DNA from: Christensenella sp. UBA941
Lineage (GTDB): Bacteria > Bacillota > Clostridia > Christensenellales > UBA941
Direction of reading: 5' to 3'
NCBI GenBank assembly: GCA_002293365.1
Contig: DBDD01000204.1
Location: 1-22,487 of the forward strand
Length of the DNA: 22,487 bases
The notes beneath the pieces were generated by a model, which was not told the origin of the DNA, ran no database searches, and was given only the letters and a program-made list of their open reading frames with translations. The position numbers were made by a program, and so were the translations under genes. This document shows positions 7,390-14,622 of the stretch, piece after piece. Numbering within the stretch: position 1 is the stretch's first letter; each line of letters begins with the position of its first letter.

Positions 7390-8064
7390 TCACCCGATCT
7401 GCTCGATTATATCGCGTTCCATGATATCCCAAGCTTTCGCCAAATCCGGATCGTTGCCGAACAGGCCGCTTCCGCCCAGGACAAAAACCTCCGCGCCCGC
7501 GTCGTACAGCTTCTTATAGGTTCCCTTATTGCACGAGCCGTCCACCTGTATTTCGTACGTATAGCCTTTTTCTTCTTTTAAACGTTTTGCGAGCGTCATT
7601 TTATCCAGCGATTCTTCTACGAAGCGCTGTCCTGCATAGCCCGGATCCACCGTCATAAATGTTATAATGTCCAGCAAGTGTATATACGGGAAGATGATAT
7701 CGAGCGGCGCGGCCGGGTTTATATACATCCCCGCCAGCTTCCCGGCGTTTTTAACTTGATCGATCAAACGAAACGCGCGCGGCTGGATCACGTACGGATC
7801 CATGCTCACACAACCCGCCCCGGAATCCAGGCAAAGTTTGACGAGATCGGTATCCGTATTGTCCACCATCAGATGCGCGTCCATCGGCACATCCGTTATT
7901 TTAGCAAGCTGTTGCATAAATACGGGCGCGAGGCACATATTGCGCACATAATGCCAGTCGATAATATCCACATGCAGGTAATCCGCCCGATTCAATACCT
8001 TCATCTGCTCCTGAACATTCATCATGTCCATACACATCAGCGATGGTGATAATTTAACTTTCAT
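7390..8064 (-). CDS. alsE: D-allulose-6-phosphate 3-epimerase
   Basis: A 224-aa TIM-barrel enzyme of the ribulose-phosphate 3-epimerase superfamily that interconverts D-allulose 6-phosphate and D-fructose 6-phosphate. The start KLSPSLMCMD and the EIQVDGSCN strand are AlsE-like. Metal and catalytic residues are present: His31, Asp33, His64 (AHLMV) and Asp175 (VDGS). MTVDPGYAGQRF is the phosphate-side loop. Unusual: the normally conserved HxDxMDGxFVPN reads HVDIIDWHYVRN, so Gly is Trp37 and Pro is Arg41, which could reshape the pocket. A GGAG lies upstream of the ATG at 8064. Its position between alsC and alsK is the same as in E. coli. Confidence 0.9.
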   Translation of the reverse strand: MKVKLSPSLMCMDMMNVQEQMKVLNRADYLHVDIIDWHYVRNMCLAPVFMQQLAKITDVPMDAHLMVDNTDTDLVKLCLDSGAGCVSMDPYVIQPRAFRLIDQVKNAGKLAGMYINPAAPLDIIFPYIHLLDIITFMTVDPGYAGQRFVEESLDKMTLAKRLKEEKGYTYEIQVDGSCNKGTYKKLYDAGAEVFVLGGSGLFGNDPDLAKAWDIMERDIIEQIG

Positions 8065-8119
8065 GTCCGTTTACTCCAAAATGATATATCTAAGAATGCA
8101 ACGCATATTTCACATTCTT

Positions 8120-8171
8120 GTAGGGGCAGAGCTTGTCTCTTGATTAGGGCAAACACAAGGTTTGCCCCTAC
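8120..8171. repeat. Dispersed GTAGGGGC-type inverted repeat, copy 1
   Basis: GTAGGGGCA at 8120-8128 and its complement TGCCCCTAC at 8163-8171 frame a 34-nt spacer in the alsC-alsE gap. The outer ends match the repeats at 9231 and 18942. The spacer differs, so this is a divergent member. It is downstream of alsC inside the operon and may act as a stem in the mRNA. Confidence 0.55.
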
Positions 8172-8188
8172 GGCTGCGTCTCCTTCAG

Positions 8189-9181
8189 TCAGGATTTCTT
8201 TTTGCGCAGGAAAAGCGTATCCATGGTAACGGCCGCTATAATAAGAATGCCCATCACCACCTGCTGGTAGAATGTATCCACGCGCATCATGTTAAGGCCG
8301 TTATTGATTAGGCCAATGATGAGCCCGCCAACTACTACGCTCCATACCTTGCCTTTTCCGCCAAAGAAGCTCGTACCGCCAATGACGGCCGCCGCGATGG
8401 CAAAGGTTTCATAGCTAGAACCGGCCAGCGGTTCCGCCGCGCCCGTCTTCGCCGTTATGATGAGCCCGCCGATCCCCGAGCAAATACCCGATATGACGAA
8501 TACGATCAGCCGGTGAAGGTTTATGTTGATGCCCGAAAACCACGCCGCTTCAGGGTTCCCGCCAAACGCGTAAATATTGCGGCCCACCTTCATCTTTGTG
8601 GTAACAAACCACAGTATGGCGGCCAGCGCGAGAGCAATTACAACCGCCGTGGGCAGTAAGTTGCCTATGCGGAAGTTAACGACCTGCTTGAATTCCTGCG
8701 GAAATCCGGAGATCGAACGCGCGTTCGAGATGATCATAACTACGCCGCGGAAAATCCATTGCGTGCCAAGCGTTATGATAAACGCGTGCACCCGCGTCAG
8801 GTTCACAAGCGCCCCGTTAATAGCGCCCAGCAGTGCGCCGCCCAAAAGGCTGCCTGCGAGTATCGCGGCAAAAACGGGAACTCCGGCGTTCATCATCATA
8901 CCCATCCAGATACCCGTGAGCGCCATGACGGATCCGATTGAAAGATCTATGCCTCCGATCAGTATGGCGAAGAACACGCCCAGACCTATGACGATCTTAT
9001 CCGCGCTCTGATAAAGTATATTGATTATATTGTTTAGCGAAAGGAAGTTGCTTTCGGCCGGCGATATTATAGCTATCACGATAAACAGCAAAAAGAATAT
9101 AAGCAGCGTACCGATCCGCTCCCACCAATAGTTAAAATTCTTTTTCTGTCCGATCAATTCCGTTTGTTTTGTATTGCTCAT
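8189..9181 (-). CDS. alsC: D-allose ABC transporter permease
   Basis: Membrane subunit of a class-2 carbohydrate ABC importer (RbsC/AlsC type), 330 aa. A polar N-terminus is followed by a first helix (TLLIFFLLFIVIAIISP) and then many hydrophobic segments, about 8-10 in total. The family-typical sequence ILIGGIDLSIGSVMALTG and the C-terminal VVVGGLIIGLINNGLNMM are present, and it ends with a basic LFLRKKKS. Two ATGs compete: 9187 and 9181. The G-run Shine-Dalgarno sits only about 2 nt from the first but about 8 nt from the second, so 9181 is preferred. It lies between alsA and alsE. Confidence 0.88.
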   Translation of the reverse strand: MSNTKQTELIGQKKNFNYWWERIGTLLIFFLLFIVIAIISPAESNFLSLNNIINILYQSADKIVIGLGVFFAILIGGIDLSIGSVMALTGIWMGMMMNAGVPVFAAILAGSLLGGALLGAINGALVNLTRVHAFIITLGTQWIFRGVVMIISNARSISGFPQEFKQVVNFRIGNLLPTAVVIALALAAILWFVTTKMKVGRNIYAFGGNPEAAWFSGININLHRLIVFVISGICSGIGGLIITAKTGAAEPLAGSSYETFAIAAAVIGGTSFFGGKGKVWSVVVGGLIIGLINNGLNMMRVDTFYQQVVMGILIIAAVTMDTLFLRKKKS

Positions 9182-9230
9182 TTCCATATCCCCCCTGTAG
9201 TTTGGTATATGATGATTAATTTGATATTTT

Positions 9231-9291
9231 GTAGGGGCGGATGGAAATCCGCCCGCCGCTAGGGATCGGGACGATTACCATCGTCCCCTAC
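9231..9291. repeat. Dispersed GTAGGGG repeat, copy 2, double hairpin
   Basis: Two back-to-back hairpins fill the alsA-alsC gap. The first is GGGCGGAT, loop GGAA, ATCCGCCC (9235-9254). The second is GGGACGAT, loop TACC, ATCGTCCC (9267-9286 area). Terminal GTAGGGG (9231) and CCCCTAC (ending 9291) are inverted repeats of each other. The first half is nearly identical to the copy at 18942. It has no ORF and looks like a small non-autonomous repeat family. Confidence 0.7.
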
Positions 9292-9312
9292 ATTGCTTTA
9301 ATCATCGTTTAC

Positions 9313-10827
9313 TTAGGTAGCGGCATGCATGATAAGCTCTTCCGTTGCGTCCTTGCCCTCTAGTATCGCTCTTATTTCACCCTCGTTGAAAACAACGATC
9401 CTGTCGCATACAGCCAAAAGCTCGGGCAGCTCGGACGATACCATCATAACGCCCTTGCCCTGTTCAACCAGTTCACGCATGATTTTATATATCTCGCTCT
9501 TTGCGCCCACATCGATACCGCGCGTCGGCTCGTCAAAAATCATTATTTTCGCGTCCGCCGCCAGCCATTTGCCGACGATGACCTTCTGCTGATTGCCGCC
9601 TGAAAGCTCCGTTATGTTTTGGTGGATGCTGGTCGCCTTTATGTTCAGCTGATCCTTATGCTTTTGCGCTTCCAGCTTCTCCGCGTTTTCATCGATCAGT
9701 CCGTATGCGCCTGACCATTTGGACGTACGCAGCGACTCTTCCATAGCGATGTTCTTCCAAATCTCGAAGTTGTCAAAAAAGCCAGTCTCGCGTCTCGACT
9801 CCGTTAAATAGGCGAGGCCCTTTTTCACGGCGTCGTATGTGTTCTTGATTTTCAGCTCCCGTCCTTCGAGGTAGACCTTGCCGCAATTCATCTTTTCCGC
9901 GCCAAATATCACGTTCATAAGCTCGGTGCGGCCCGATCCGACTAGCCCCGCAAACCCGAGCACTTCGTTCTTGCGCAGCTCGAAGCTTACGTTCTTTACC
10001 TTGCCGTCCGCCCGCGAAACATTTTCGACTTTGAACAGCACTTCTTCATGATCGGTGTTTTCGCAGCAGGTAGAATGATATTTGTCCTTCAGCTCGCGCC
10101 CCACCATCATGGTTATGATTTCTTCCTTGCCGGAAACGTCGCATAACATCTTGGTCGCAACATGAGCGCCGTCCTTCAATACCGTAATCCTATCGCCGAT
10201 CTGCTTTATTTCATCCAGCTTGTGAGAAATATACACGATGCCAACTTTTTGCTTTTTAAGATTGCGTATAATTTCAAACAAGTTCTGTGTTTCATCCAAT
10301 GTCAAGGAAGACGTCGGCTCGTCCATGATGAGCACCTTCGTATTCCACACCAACGCCTTCGCAATCTCAACCAATTGCTTTTCGGAAATCGGCAGGCCCT
10401 CCACCATGGTCATTGGGCTTCTGTTCAAGCCCACCAGCCGCATGATCTCCCGAGCCTTTTCCATCATATACTTTTTGTTGATTACGGGAATTCCCATCAC
10501 TCTTTTTTCCGGCAGCCTGCCTACAAAGAGGTTTTCCATAATCGACAGCTCGTCTATCACGCTCAGCTCCTGGTAGATGATGCTGATACCGTGCTCCTGT
10601 GATATCTCGGGCGTCAAGTGTTTATATTGCCGGTCTTCGATATATATTTCGCCTTCGGTAGGCGAATAGATTCCCGATAGTATTTTCATCAGCGTGGATT
10701 TCCCCGCGCCGTTTTCACCCATAAGCACATGCACTTCGCCCGGATACACGTCGAGATTAATATCTTTAAGCGCCACGACGCCAGGAAATTGTTTGGTGAT
10801 GCGCTTCATTTCCACCAGCTTTTCCAT
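9313..10827 (-). CDS. alsA: D-allose ABC transporter ATP-binding protein
   Basis: A 504-aa tandem ABC ATPase of the RbsA/AlsA/MglA type that powers sugar import at the inner face of the membrane. Domain 1 has Walker A GENGAGKST (37-45), a degenerate signature ISEKQ and Walker B VLIMDEPTSSL. Domain 2 has the usual degenerate Walker A GLVGSGRTE (Arg for Lys), signature LSGGNQQK and Walker B IMIFDEPTRGID. Only domain 1 is expected to bind nucleotide in the standard way; this is normal for the family. A purine-rich GAGGGGAGAGG precedes the ATG at 10827. It is separated from alsB by an 81-bp gap that holds a strong hairpin. Confidence 0.92.
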   Translation of the reverse strand: MEKLVEMKRITKQFPGVVALKDINLDVYPGEVHVLMGENGAGKSTLMKILSGIYSPTEGEIYIEDRQYKHLTPEISQEHGISIIYQELSVIDELSIMENLFVGRLPEKRVMGIPVINKKYMMEKAREIMRLVGLNRSPMTMVEGLPISEKQLVEIAKALVWNTKVLIMDEPTSSLTLDETQNLFEIIRNLKKQKVGIVYISHKLDEIKQIGDRITVLKDGAHVATKMLCDVSGKEEIITMMVGRELKDKYHSTCCENTDHEEVLFKVENVSRADGKVKNVSFELRKNEVLGFAGLVGSGRTELMNVIFGAEKMNCGKVYLEGRELKIKNTYDAVKKGLAYLTESRRETGFFDNFEIWKNIAMEESLRTSKWSGAYGLIDENAEKLEAQKHKDQLNIKATSIHQNITELSGGNQQKVIVGKWLAADAKIMIFDEPTRGIDVGAKSEIYKIMRELVEQGKGVMMVSSELPELLAVCDRIVVFNEGEIRAILEGKDATEELIMHAAT

Positions 10828-10864
10828 TAGCCTCTCCCCTCGCCTTTGCTTCGAATATACGTTA

Positions 10865-10893
10865 CACCCCCCTACCGCGCGGGTAGGGGGGTG
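10865..10893 (-). promoter_or_regulatory. Intercistronic GC-rich hairpin between alsB and alsA
   Basis: A perfect 12-bp stem, CACCCCCCTACC at 10865-10876 and GGTAGGGGGGTG at 10882-10893, with a 5-nt loop. No U-run follows on the transcribed (minus) strand, so it is not a classical terminator. Such stems just after binding-protein genes commonly protect the upstream mRNA from 3' decay and raise binding-protein yield over transporter subunits. That role here is inference. Confidence 0.65.
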
Positions 10894-10908
10894 CGCTTTA
10901 TACCGCGA

Positions 10909-11958
10909 TTATGCGTTGTCCTTTGTAATAAGAATGGAGTCGACGTACTCCACCGCAAGCTCCGCATCGGCAGAACCTGCGTTTCCGTCTTTAACAGCCT
11001 GCAAAAGCTTTGCAAAAGCCGTCGCGCCCACTTGCTTGGGATCCTGCGCTACGGTAGCAGTAAGGCGGCCTTCTTTGATAGAGGCAACCGCATCGTCCAC
11101 GCCGTCCGTACCCACAACGATGCAGACGTCCTGCAGGTTCGCGTTTTCAACGGCTTCCTGCACGCCCAGGGCCATCGTATCGTTCGCGCAATAGAACGCT
11201 TTGATTTCGGGGTACTGCTGGATGATGTTGGTGGCGACGTCGAGCGCCTTGTTCCTGTCCCAATCCGCCGGTTGGCTGTCTACGAGTTCAATGCCCGCCG
11301 CAGCCGTGAAAGCCTCCGTCGCGCCCTTGACTCTGGCTTCGCCGCTGGCCGCGCCAGCTTTGCCTTCGATAATAGCAACTTGGCCCTCGCCGATCTGCTC
11401 GACTATGAAATCCGCGCCTTTTTTGCCTACGGCCACATTATCAGTCGCCGCATATCCCGCAACATACGCGCCGGCAGAGGCCAGTTCGGCCGCGTCGATC
11501 GCTTCGTCGATATTGTATACGGGGATGCCCTTTTGATTCGCCGCCACAACGCCTTCGATGAGGTTCGTGCCGGAAATCGGCGCGATGCCCATTCCGTTGT
11601 AATCGCCGTTTACGGAAGCGATCATCTTGTCAAGCTGCGGGCCGAGCTCGTCTTCGGAGTTCATAGCGTCAACGAATACTTTAACGCCGGCGGCAGCGGC
11701 AGCTTCTTCAATACCTTCCTTCATCGATACCCAGAACGGATTCGCCAGGGTCTTCAACAGGAAATACAGGCTGATATCCGAGTTTTCATCGGCAGGTTCT
11801 TCCGCCGGGGCTGTGGGGGCGTCCACTGCGGGTACTTCCGCAGTCGGAGCGGGAGTGGCCTCCGCCGCTGGAGCGCTCTTAGGGGCACAGCCTGCCAATA
11901 CGCCCGTTACCATAACAAAAACGAGCGCCATTGCAATCAAAATCTTAGTTCTCTTCAT
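10909..11958 (-). CDS. alsB: D-allose-binding lipoprotein
   Basis: Extracytoplasmic substrate-binding protein, 349 aa. A basic start (MKRTK), hydrophobic core and lipobox LAGC with the lipidated Cys at residue 24 mark a membrane-anchored lipoprotein. A Pro/Ala/Glu-rich linker spans about 25-60. The type-1 periplasmic-binding fold follows; LLKTLANPFWVSMKEGIE, ATDNVAVGKKGA, IIEGKAGAASGEAR, SQPADWDRNKALDVATN and YCANDTMALG match remembered E. coli AlsB nearly word for word. AGGAGG lies 6 nt before the ATG. It is followed by a stable hairpin and then alsA. Allose is the best substrate call from homology and operon partners; other hexoses such as ribose or allulose cannot be excluded. Confidence 0.92.
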   Translation of the reverse strand: MKRTKILIAMALVFVMVTGVLAGCAPKSAPAAEATPAPTAEVPAVDAPTAPAEEPADENSDISLYFLLKTLANPFWVSMKEGIEEAAAAAGVKVFVDAMNSEDELGPQLDKMIASVNGDYNGMGIAPISGTNLIEGVVAANQKGIPVYNIDEAIDAAELASAGAYVAGYAATDNVAVGKKGADFIVEQIGEGQVAIIEGKAGAASGEARVKGATEAFTAAAGIELVDSQPADWDRNKALDVATNIIQQYPEIKAFYCANDTMALGVQEAVENANLQDVCIVVGTDGVDDAVASIKEGRLTATVAQDPKQVGATAFAKLLQAVKDGNAGSADAELAVEYVDSILITKDNA

Positions 11959-12017
11959 GTCAATCCTCCTAGATGATATTGTTTACTCCCTTTTTGGGGG
12001 AATTCGTAAATCTATTG

Positions 12018-12488
12018 TCAATATTCGGAAACATCCGCTCCGCGTTCTATATCCGCTAGCATGTCCACCCTTTGCTGATGTCTTCCGCCCTCGTATTCCG
12101 TCTCTAAAAACGACTTCACGATCAGCTTTGCCATCTCTCCGCCCACAACTCGCGCGCCAAAGGCCAACATATTCGCGTCGTTGTGCGCGCGGCTCATCAT
12201 TGCGGAATATGGTTCGCTGCAAGTAACGCAGCGAATGCCGTGAGTTTTATTCGCCGCCATACCTATCCCAACGCCCGTTCCACAGATAACTATTCCTTTT
12301 TGGCATTCGCCGCCTGCGACGGCTCGGGCGACTTTTTGTCCGTAGACGGGATAATGCGTGCGTTCCGGGCTATCCGCGCCGAAATCGCGAACCGCATATC
12401 CCAATTCGCCAAGGTACGCTATTATTTCACGCTTTGCTTCGATCGCCGTATGGTCGCATCCAATACCAATCAATCCCTGTACCGCCAA
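12018..12488 (-). CDS. rpiB: Ribose/allose-6-phosphate isomerase RpiB
   Basis: A 156-aa RpiB/LacAB-family aldose-ketose isomerase. In this operon it should convert D-allose 6-phosphate to D-allulose 6-phosphate, an activity known for RpiB. N-terminal GIGCDHTA, catalytic Cys69 in ICGTGVGIGMAANK, SEPYSA and HNDAN (His102) are all present. The start is TTG at 12488, supported by AGGAGAG 7 nt upstream; no ATG is available in frame. It is the first gene of the als operon, about 180 nt from the predicted transcription start. E. coli also has rpiB next to its als operon, but divergently transcribed. Confidence 0.92.
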   Translation of the reverse strand: MAVQGLIGIGCDHTAIEAKREIIAYLGELGYAVRDFGADSPERTHYPVYGQKVARAVAGGECQKGIVICGTGVGIGMAANKTHGIRCVTCSEPYSAMMSRAHNDANMLAFGARVVGGEMAKLIVKSFLETEYEGGRHQQRVDMLADIERGADVSEY

Positions 12489-12521
12489 AATGCAACTCTC
12501 CTAATAACATAAATTGTATGA

Positions 12522-12537
12522 GGGTAATCGTTTACCC
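12522..12537. promoter_or_regulatory. LacI-type operator O1 in the als leader
   Basis: GGGTAATCGTTTACCC with perfect 6-bp arms (GGGTAA/TTACCC) around a central CG, the usual geometry of LacI-family sites. It is about 34 bp before the rpiB start. Fifteen bases are identical to the site inside the ROK gene at 17930. Its centre is about 126 bp from that of O2, close to 12 helical turns, so looping is possible. Confidence 0.7.
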
Positions 12538-12643
12538 TATACGCAAACATAATAGCGTTTTTCGCTTTCGAAAACGATACTCCGCCAAATCATCCGCATA
12601 TTTAATGATTTCTTATATAAATACAATATTTATTTATATCAGC

Positions 12644-12668
12644 GTTCGGGTAATCGTTTACTCCGAAC
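12644..12668. promoter_or_regulatory. LacI-type operator O2 at the als transcription start
   Basis: Core GGGTAATCGTTTACTC (12648-12663) shares 14 of its 16 bases with O1 and is flanked by GTTCGG and CCGAAC, which form an outer inverted repeat. It starts immediately after the predicted +1 (about 12669) of the minus-strand promoter, a position expected to block initiation. Confidence 0.75.
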
Positions 12669-12675
12669 GAATGTC

Positions 12676-12704
12676 ATTATACAACTTGACTATGTATTTG
12701 TCAA
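12676..12704 (-). promoter_or_regulatory. Consensus sigma-A promoter of the rpiB-als operon
   Basis: On the minus strand: TTGACA (12704-12699), 17-bp spacer, TATAAT (12681-12676), both hexamers perfect. The -35 overlaps the stop codon of the LacI-family gene (12701-12703). Predicted +1 is near 12669, giving a leader of about 180 nt that contains O2 and O1. Confidence 0.85.
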
Positions 12705-13720
12705 CCAAAGCTATCCCGCTTGGTGGTGTCCCGTTTTATTAGCTCTACGGGTAGAGTATATTCGCGTTGATCCAGTTTTTCGCCATTGAGTATTTTTAAG
12801 ACGAGAGTGGCCGCGAGCTCGCCCATTTGTTCCATCGGCTGGCATACAGTAGAGATGGAGGGCGTATTGTACTGCGCATGGGATATTCCGTCAAACCCCA
12901 TTACCTTTACGGCGCGGGGAACGCTGATACCGCGCTGCGTCAACGCCTTTATTACGCTCATAGCGCCGATATCCGTATAGCAGAATATGCCGTCAAAGTT
13001 AAGCCCTTCCCTATCTAGCAGCTCCTGCGCCACTTTATATACGCCTTTGTAGGTCATGCTATCCGAATAAACAAAACGCGGCTCCAAGCCGTTTTGCTTT
13101 AGCTCCGCCATAACGCCCTCCATCCGGTTGACCTTGGAAGATATGTCGCGCGTATCCATAATGCAAACTATGCGCCTGCATCCCGATTCCAGCAGCTCGC
13201 GTATGGCCAGCCTTCCGCCTTCATAGTTGTTGGACTGTACTAGTATCGGTGAGAAGCTCTTATCCATAAACGTCGGCGTGCGGTCGACGTATACCGTAGG
13301 AATCTCGGCGTTCATCTCTCCCCTATATAGCTGCTCGCAGCATACAAAAATGATACCGCTTATATTTTGAGAACGCAGCATTTTCATATGCCGCTCTTCC
13401 AGCTCCCTGTTTTCGTTCGTATTGCAAATAAAGGCGGAATAATCGCTCTTGAAAAGCGCCATCTGCGCCGCAAGCGTGATCGTAGAGAAATATTCGTTCG
13501 TAATATCCGGGACTATGATGCCGATAGTCGGCTGCTGATTCGTTCTAAGGCCCTTCGCGATCATGTTAGGCACATATCTGTACTCCTTGATCGCCCTTAG
13601 CACCGTTTTCTCCGTCTCCGGGGAGTACTTCCCCTTTTTGTTGATGACCCTGGAAATCGTCGCTACGGAAAACCCTGTAATCTCTGAGAGCTTTTTTATC
13701 GATACTCTTCCGTCTGTCAT
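12701..13720 (-). CDS. LacI-family transcriptional regulator of the allose/GRE regulon
   Basis: A 339-aa repressor-type protein. The N-terminal helix-turn-helix reads VSIKKLSEITGFSVATISRV (about 6-25), the hinge region YRYVPNMIAKGLRT is canonical, and the sugar-binding domain begins IGIIVPDITNEYFS. The ATG at 13720 is preferred: a GGGGG lies 9 nt upstream, and the alternative TTG at 13729 overlaps the activase stop (TTGA). It is the last gene of the ROK-GRE-activase operon, and its 3' end forms part of the als promoter. Four palindromes with the central CG expected for this family occur at both operons, so it probably autoregulates and controls als. Inducer unknown; an allose-pathway sugar or sugar phosphate is likely. 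Confidence 0.88.
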   Translation of the reverse strand: MTDGRVSIKKLSEITGFSVATISRVINKKGKYSPETEKTVLRAIKEYRYVPNMIAKGLRTNQQPTIGIIVPDITNEYFSTITLAAQMALFKSDYSAFICNTNENRELEERHMKMLRSQNISGIIFVCCEQLYRGEMNAEIPTVYVDRTPTFMDKSFSPILVQSNNYEGGRLAIRELLESGCRRIVCIMDTRDISSKVNRMEGVMAELKQNGLEPRFVYSDSMTYKGVYKVAQELLDREGLNFDGIFCYTDIGAMSVIKALTQRGISVPRAVKVMGFDGISHAQYNTPSISTVCQPMEQMGELAATLVLKILNGEKLDQREYTLPVELIKRDTTKRDSFG

Positions 13721-13725
13721 AACGC

Positions 13726-14622
13726 TCAACCCCCGATTTGTACCGTTATTCCCTCGTTTGCGAAATAATCCCTCATTTTCCCAAGCTTCTCTTTCGGCAT
13801 GGACGGCACGCCGTCATAAGCATACGCAAGCCCGTGGCTGCGGTATTTTTGCTGGCCTAGCTGATGAAACGGCAGCAGATGCGCGTTCAGTACCCCAGAA
13901 TTTTTCAAAAGCGCCGTATACTCCGGCCACAAATCCTCTCCGTCGTTGAATCCGGGGATAACCGGGATACGCGCCACGATATTCGTTCCCTCGCGTACCG
14001 CCATTTTCAGGTTCTCGATAATCAACTCGTTGCTCACGCCCGTTTTTGCCGCGTGCGCCGCACTGTGCGGGTGCTTTATATCAAAATAGAGCAAATCGAT
14101 ATAAGGAAGCGCTTCGGCAAACCGTTCGGAGTGGCCTGCGGTTTCCAGCGTAATATGGAGGCCTTCGCCCTTCGCCGCTTTCAAAAATTCCACGACGAAG
14201 CCGTGCTGCATAAGCGGTTCGCCGCCCGATAGCGTTATTCCTCCGCCCGACGCGTCAAAATAGTGTCTATCCCGAAGAACAACATTCAGCAGCTCGCCTG
14301 ACGTGTACTTCGTACCCTCCGAGCTTAGCGCGTGCGCGGGGCAACCGTCTTGGCAGCTTAGACACGCCGTACAGCGTCTCCTATCGATTGTAACGACGCC
14401 GTTTTCGCAAGCTACGCCGCCGTTCGGGCAAGCTTTAACGCACGCTCCGCAGCCGATACATTTCGTTTTATCGTACTGTACGCCCACTCCCGGATATTGC
14501 GACTCCGGGTTCGCGCACCACGCGCATTTAAGCTCGCAGCCCTTCAAGAATACGGTTGTACGAATGCCCGGCCCGTCGTGTAGGGAGAATCGCTGGATAT
14601 TGAATACGATCCCGCTTTTCAT
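13726..14622 (-). CDS. Glycyl radical enzyme activase (radical SAM)
   Basis: A 298-aa activating enzyme that installs the glycyl radical on the partner encoded just upstream. The radical-SAM motif is Cys29-x3-Cys33-x2-Cys36 within FLKGCELKCAWCANPES. An inserted ferredoxin-like domain carries two further 4Fe-4S motifs: Cys55/58/61/65 and Cys84/87/90/94. LSGGEPLMQ (SAM-binding GGE) and the N-terminal RFSLHDGPGIRTTVF are diagnostic. The two extra clusters are the class found with dehydratase and lyase-type glycyl radical enzymes rather than the PflA type. Its ATG abuts the TAG of the enzyme gene (14623-14625), indicating translational coupling. It requires anaerobic conditions. Confidence 0.93.
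   Translation of the reverse strand: MKSGIVFNIQRFSLHDGPGIRTTVFLKGCELKCAWCANPESQYPGVGVQYDKTKCIGCGACVKACPNGGVACENGVVTIDRRRCTACLSCQDGCPAHALSSEGTKYTSGELLNVVLRDRHYFDASGGGITLSGGEPLMQHGFVVEFLKAAKGEGLHITLETAGHSERFAEALPYIDLLYFDIKHPHSAAHAAKTGVSNELIIENLKMAVREGTNIVARIPVIPGFNDGEDLWPEYTALLKNSGVLNAHLLPFHQLGQQKYRSHGLAYAYDGVPSMPKEKLGKMRDYFANEGITVQIGG

Noticed and set aside
10846..11976. Long plus-strand open frame opposite alsB.
   Set aside because: The minus strand encodes a full, highly recognisable AlsB with lipobox and ribosome binding site; the plus frame has no family features and is a shadow.
11959..12000. GAGTAAAC half-site between alsB and rpiB, and similar half-sites near 8070 and 9306.
   Set aside because: Only one arm of the LacI palindrome is present; the copy near 8070 coincides with the alsE ribosome binding site region.
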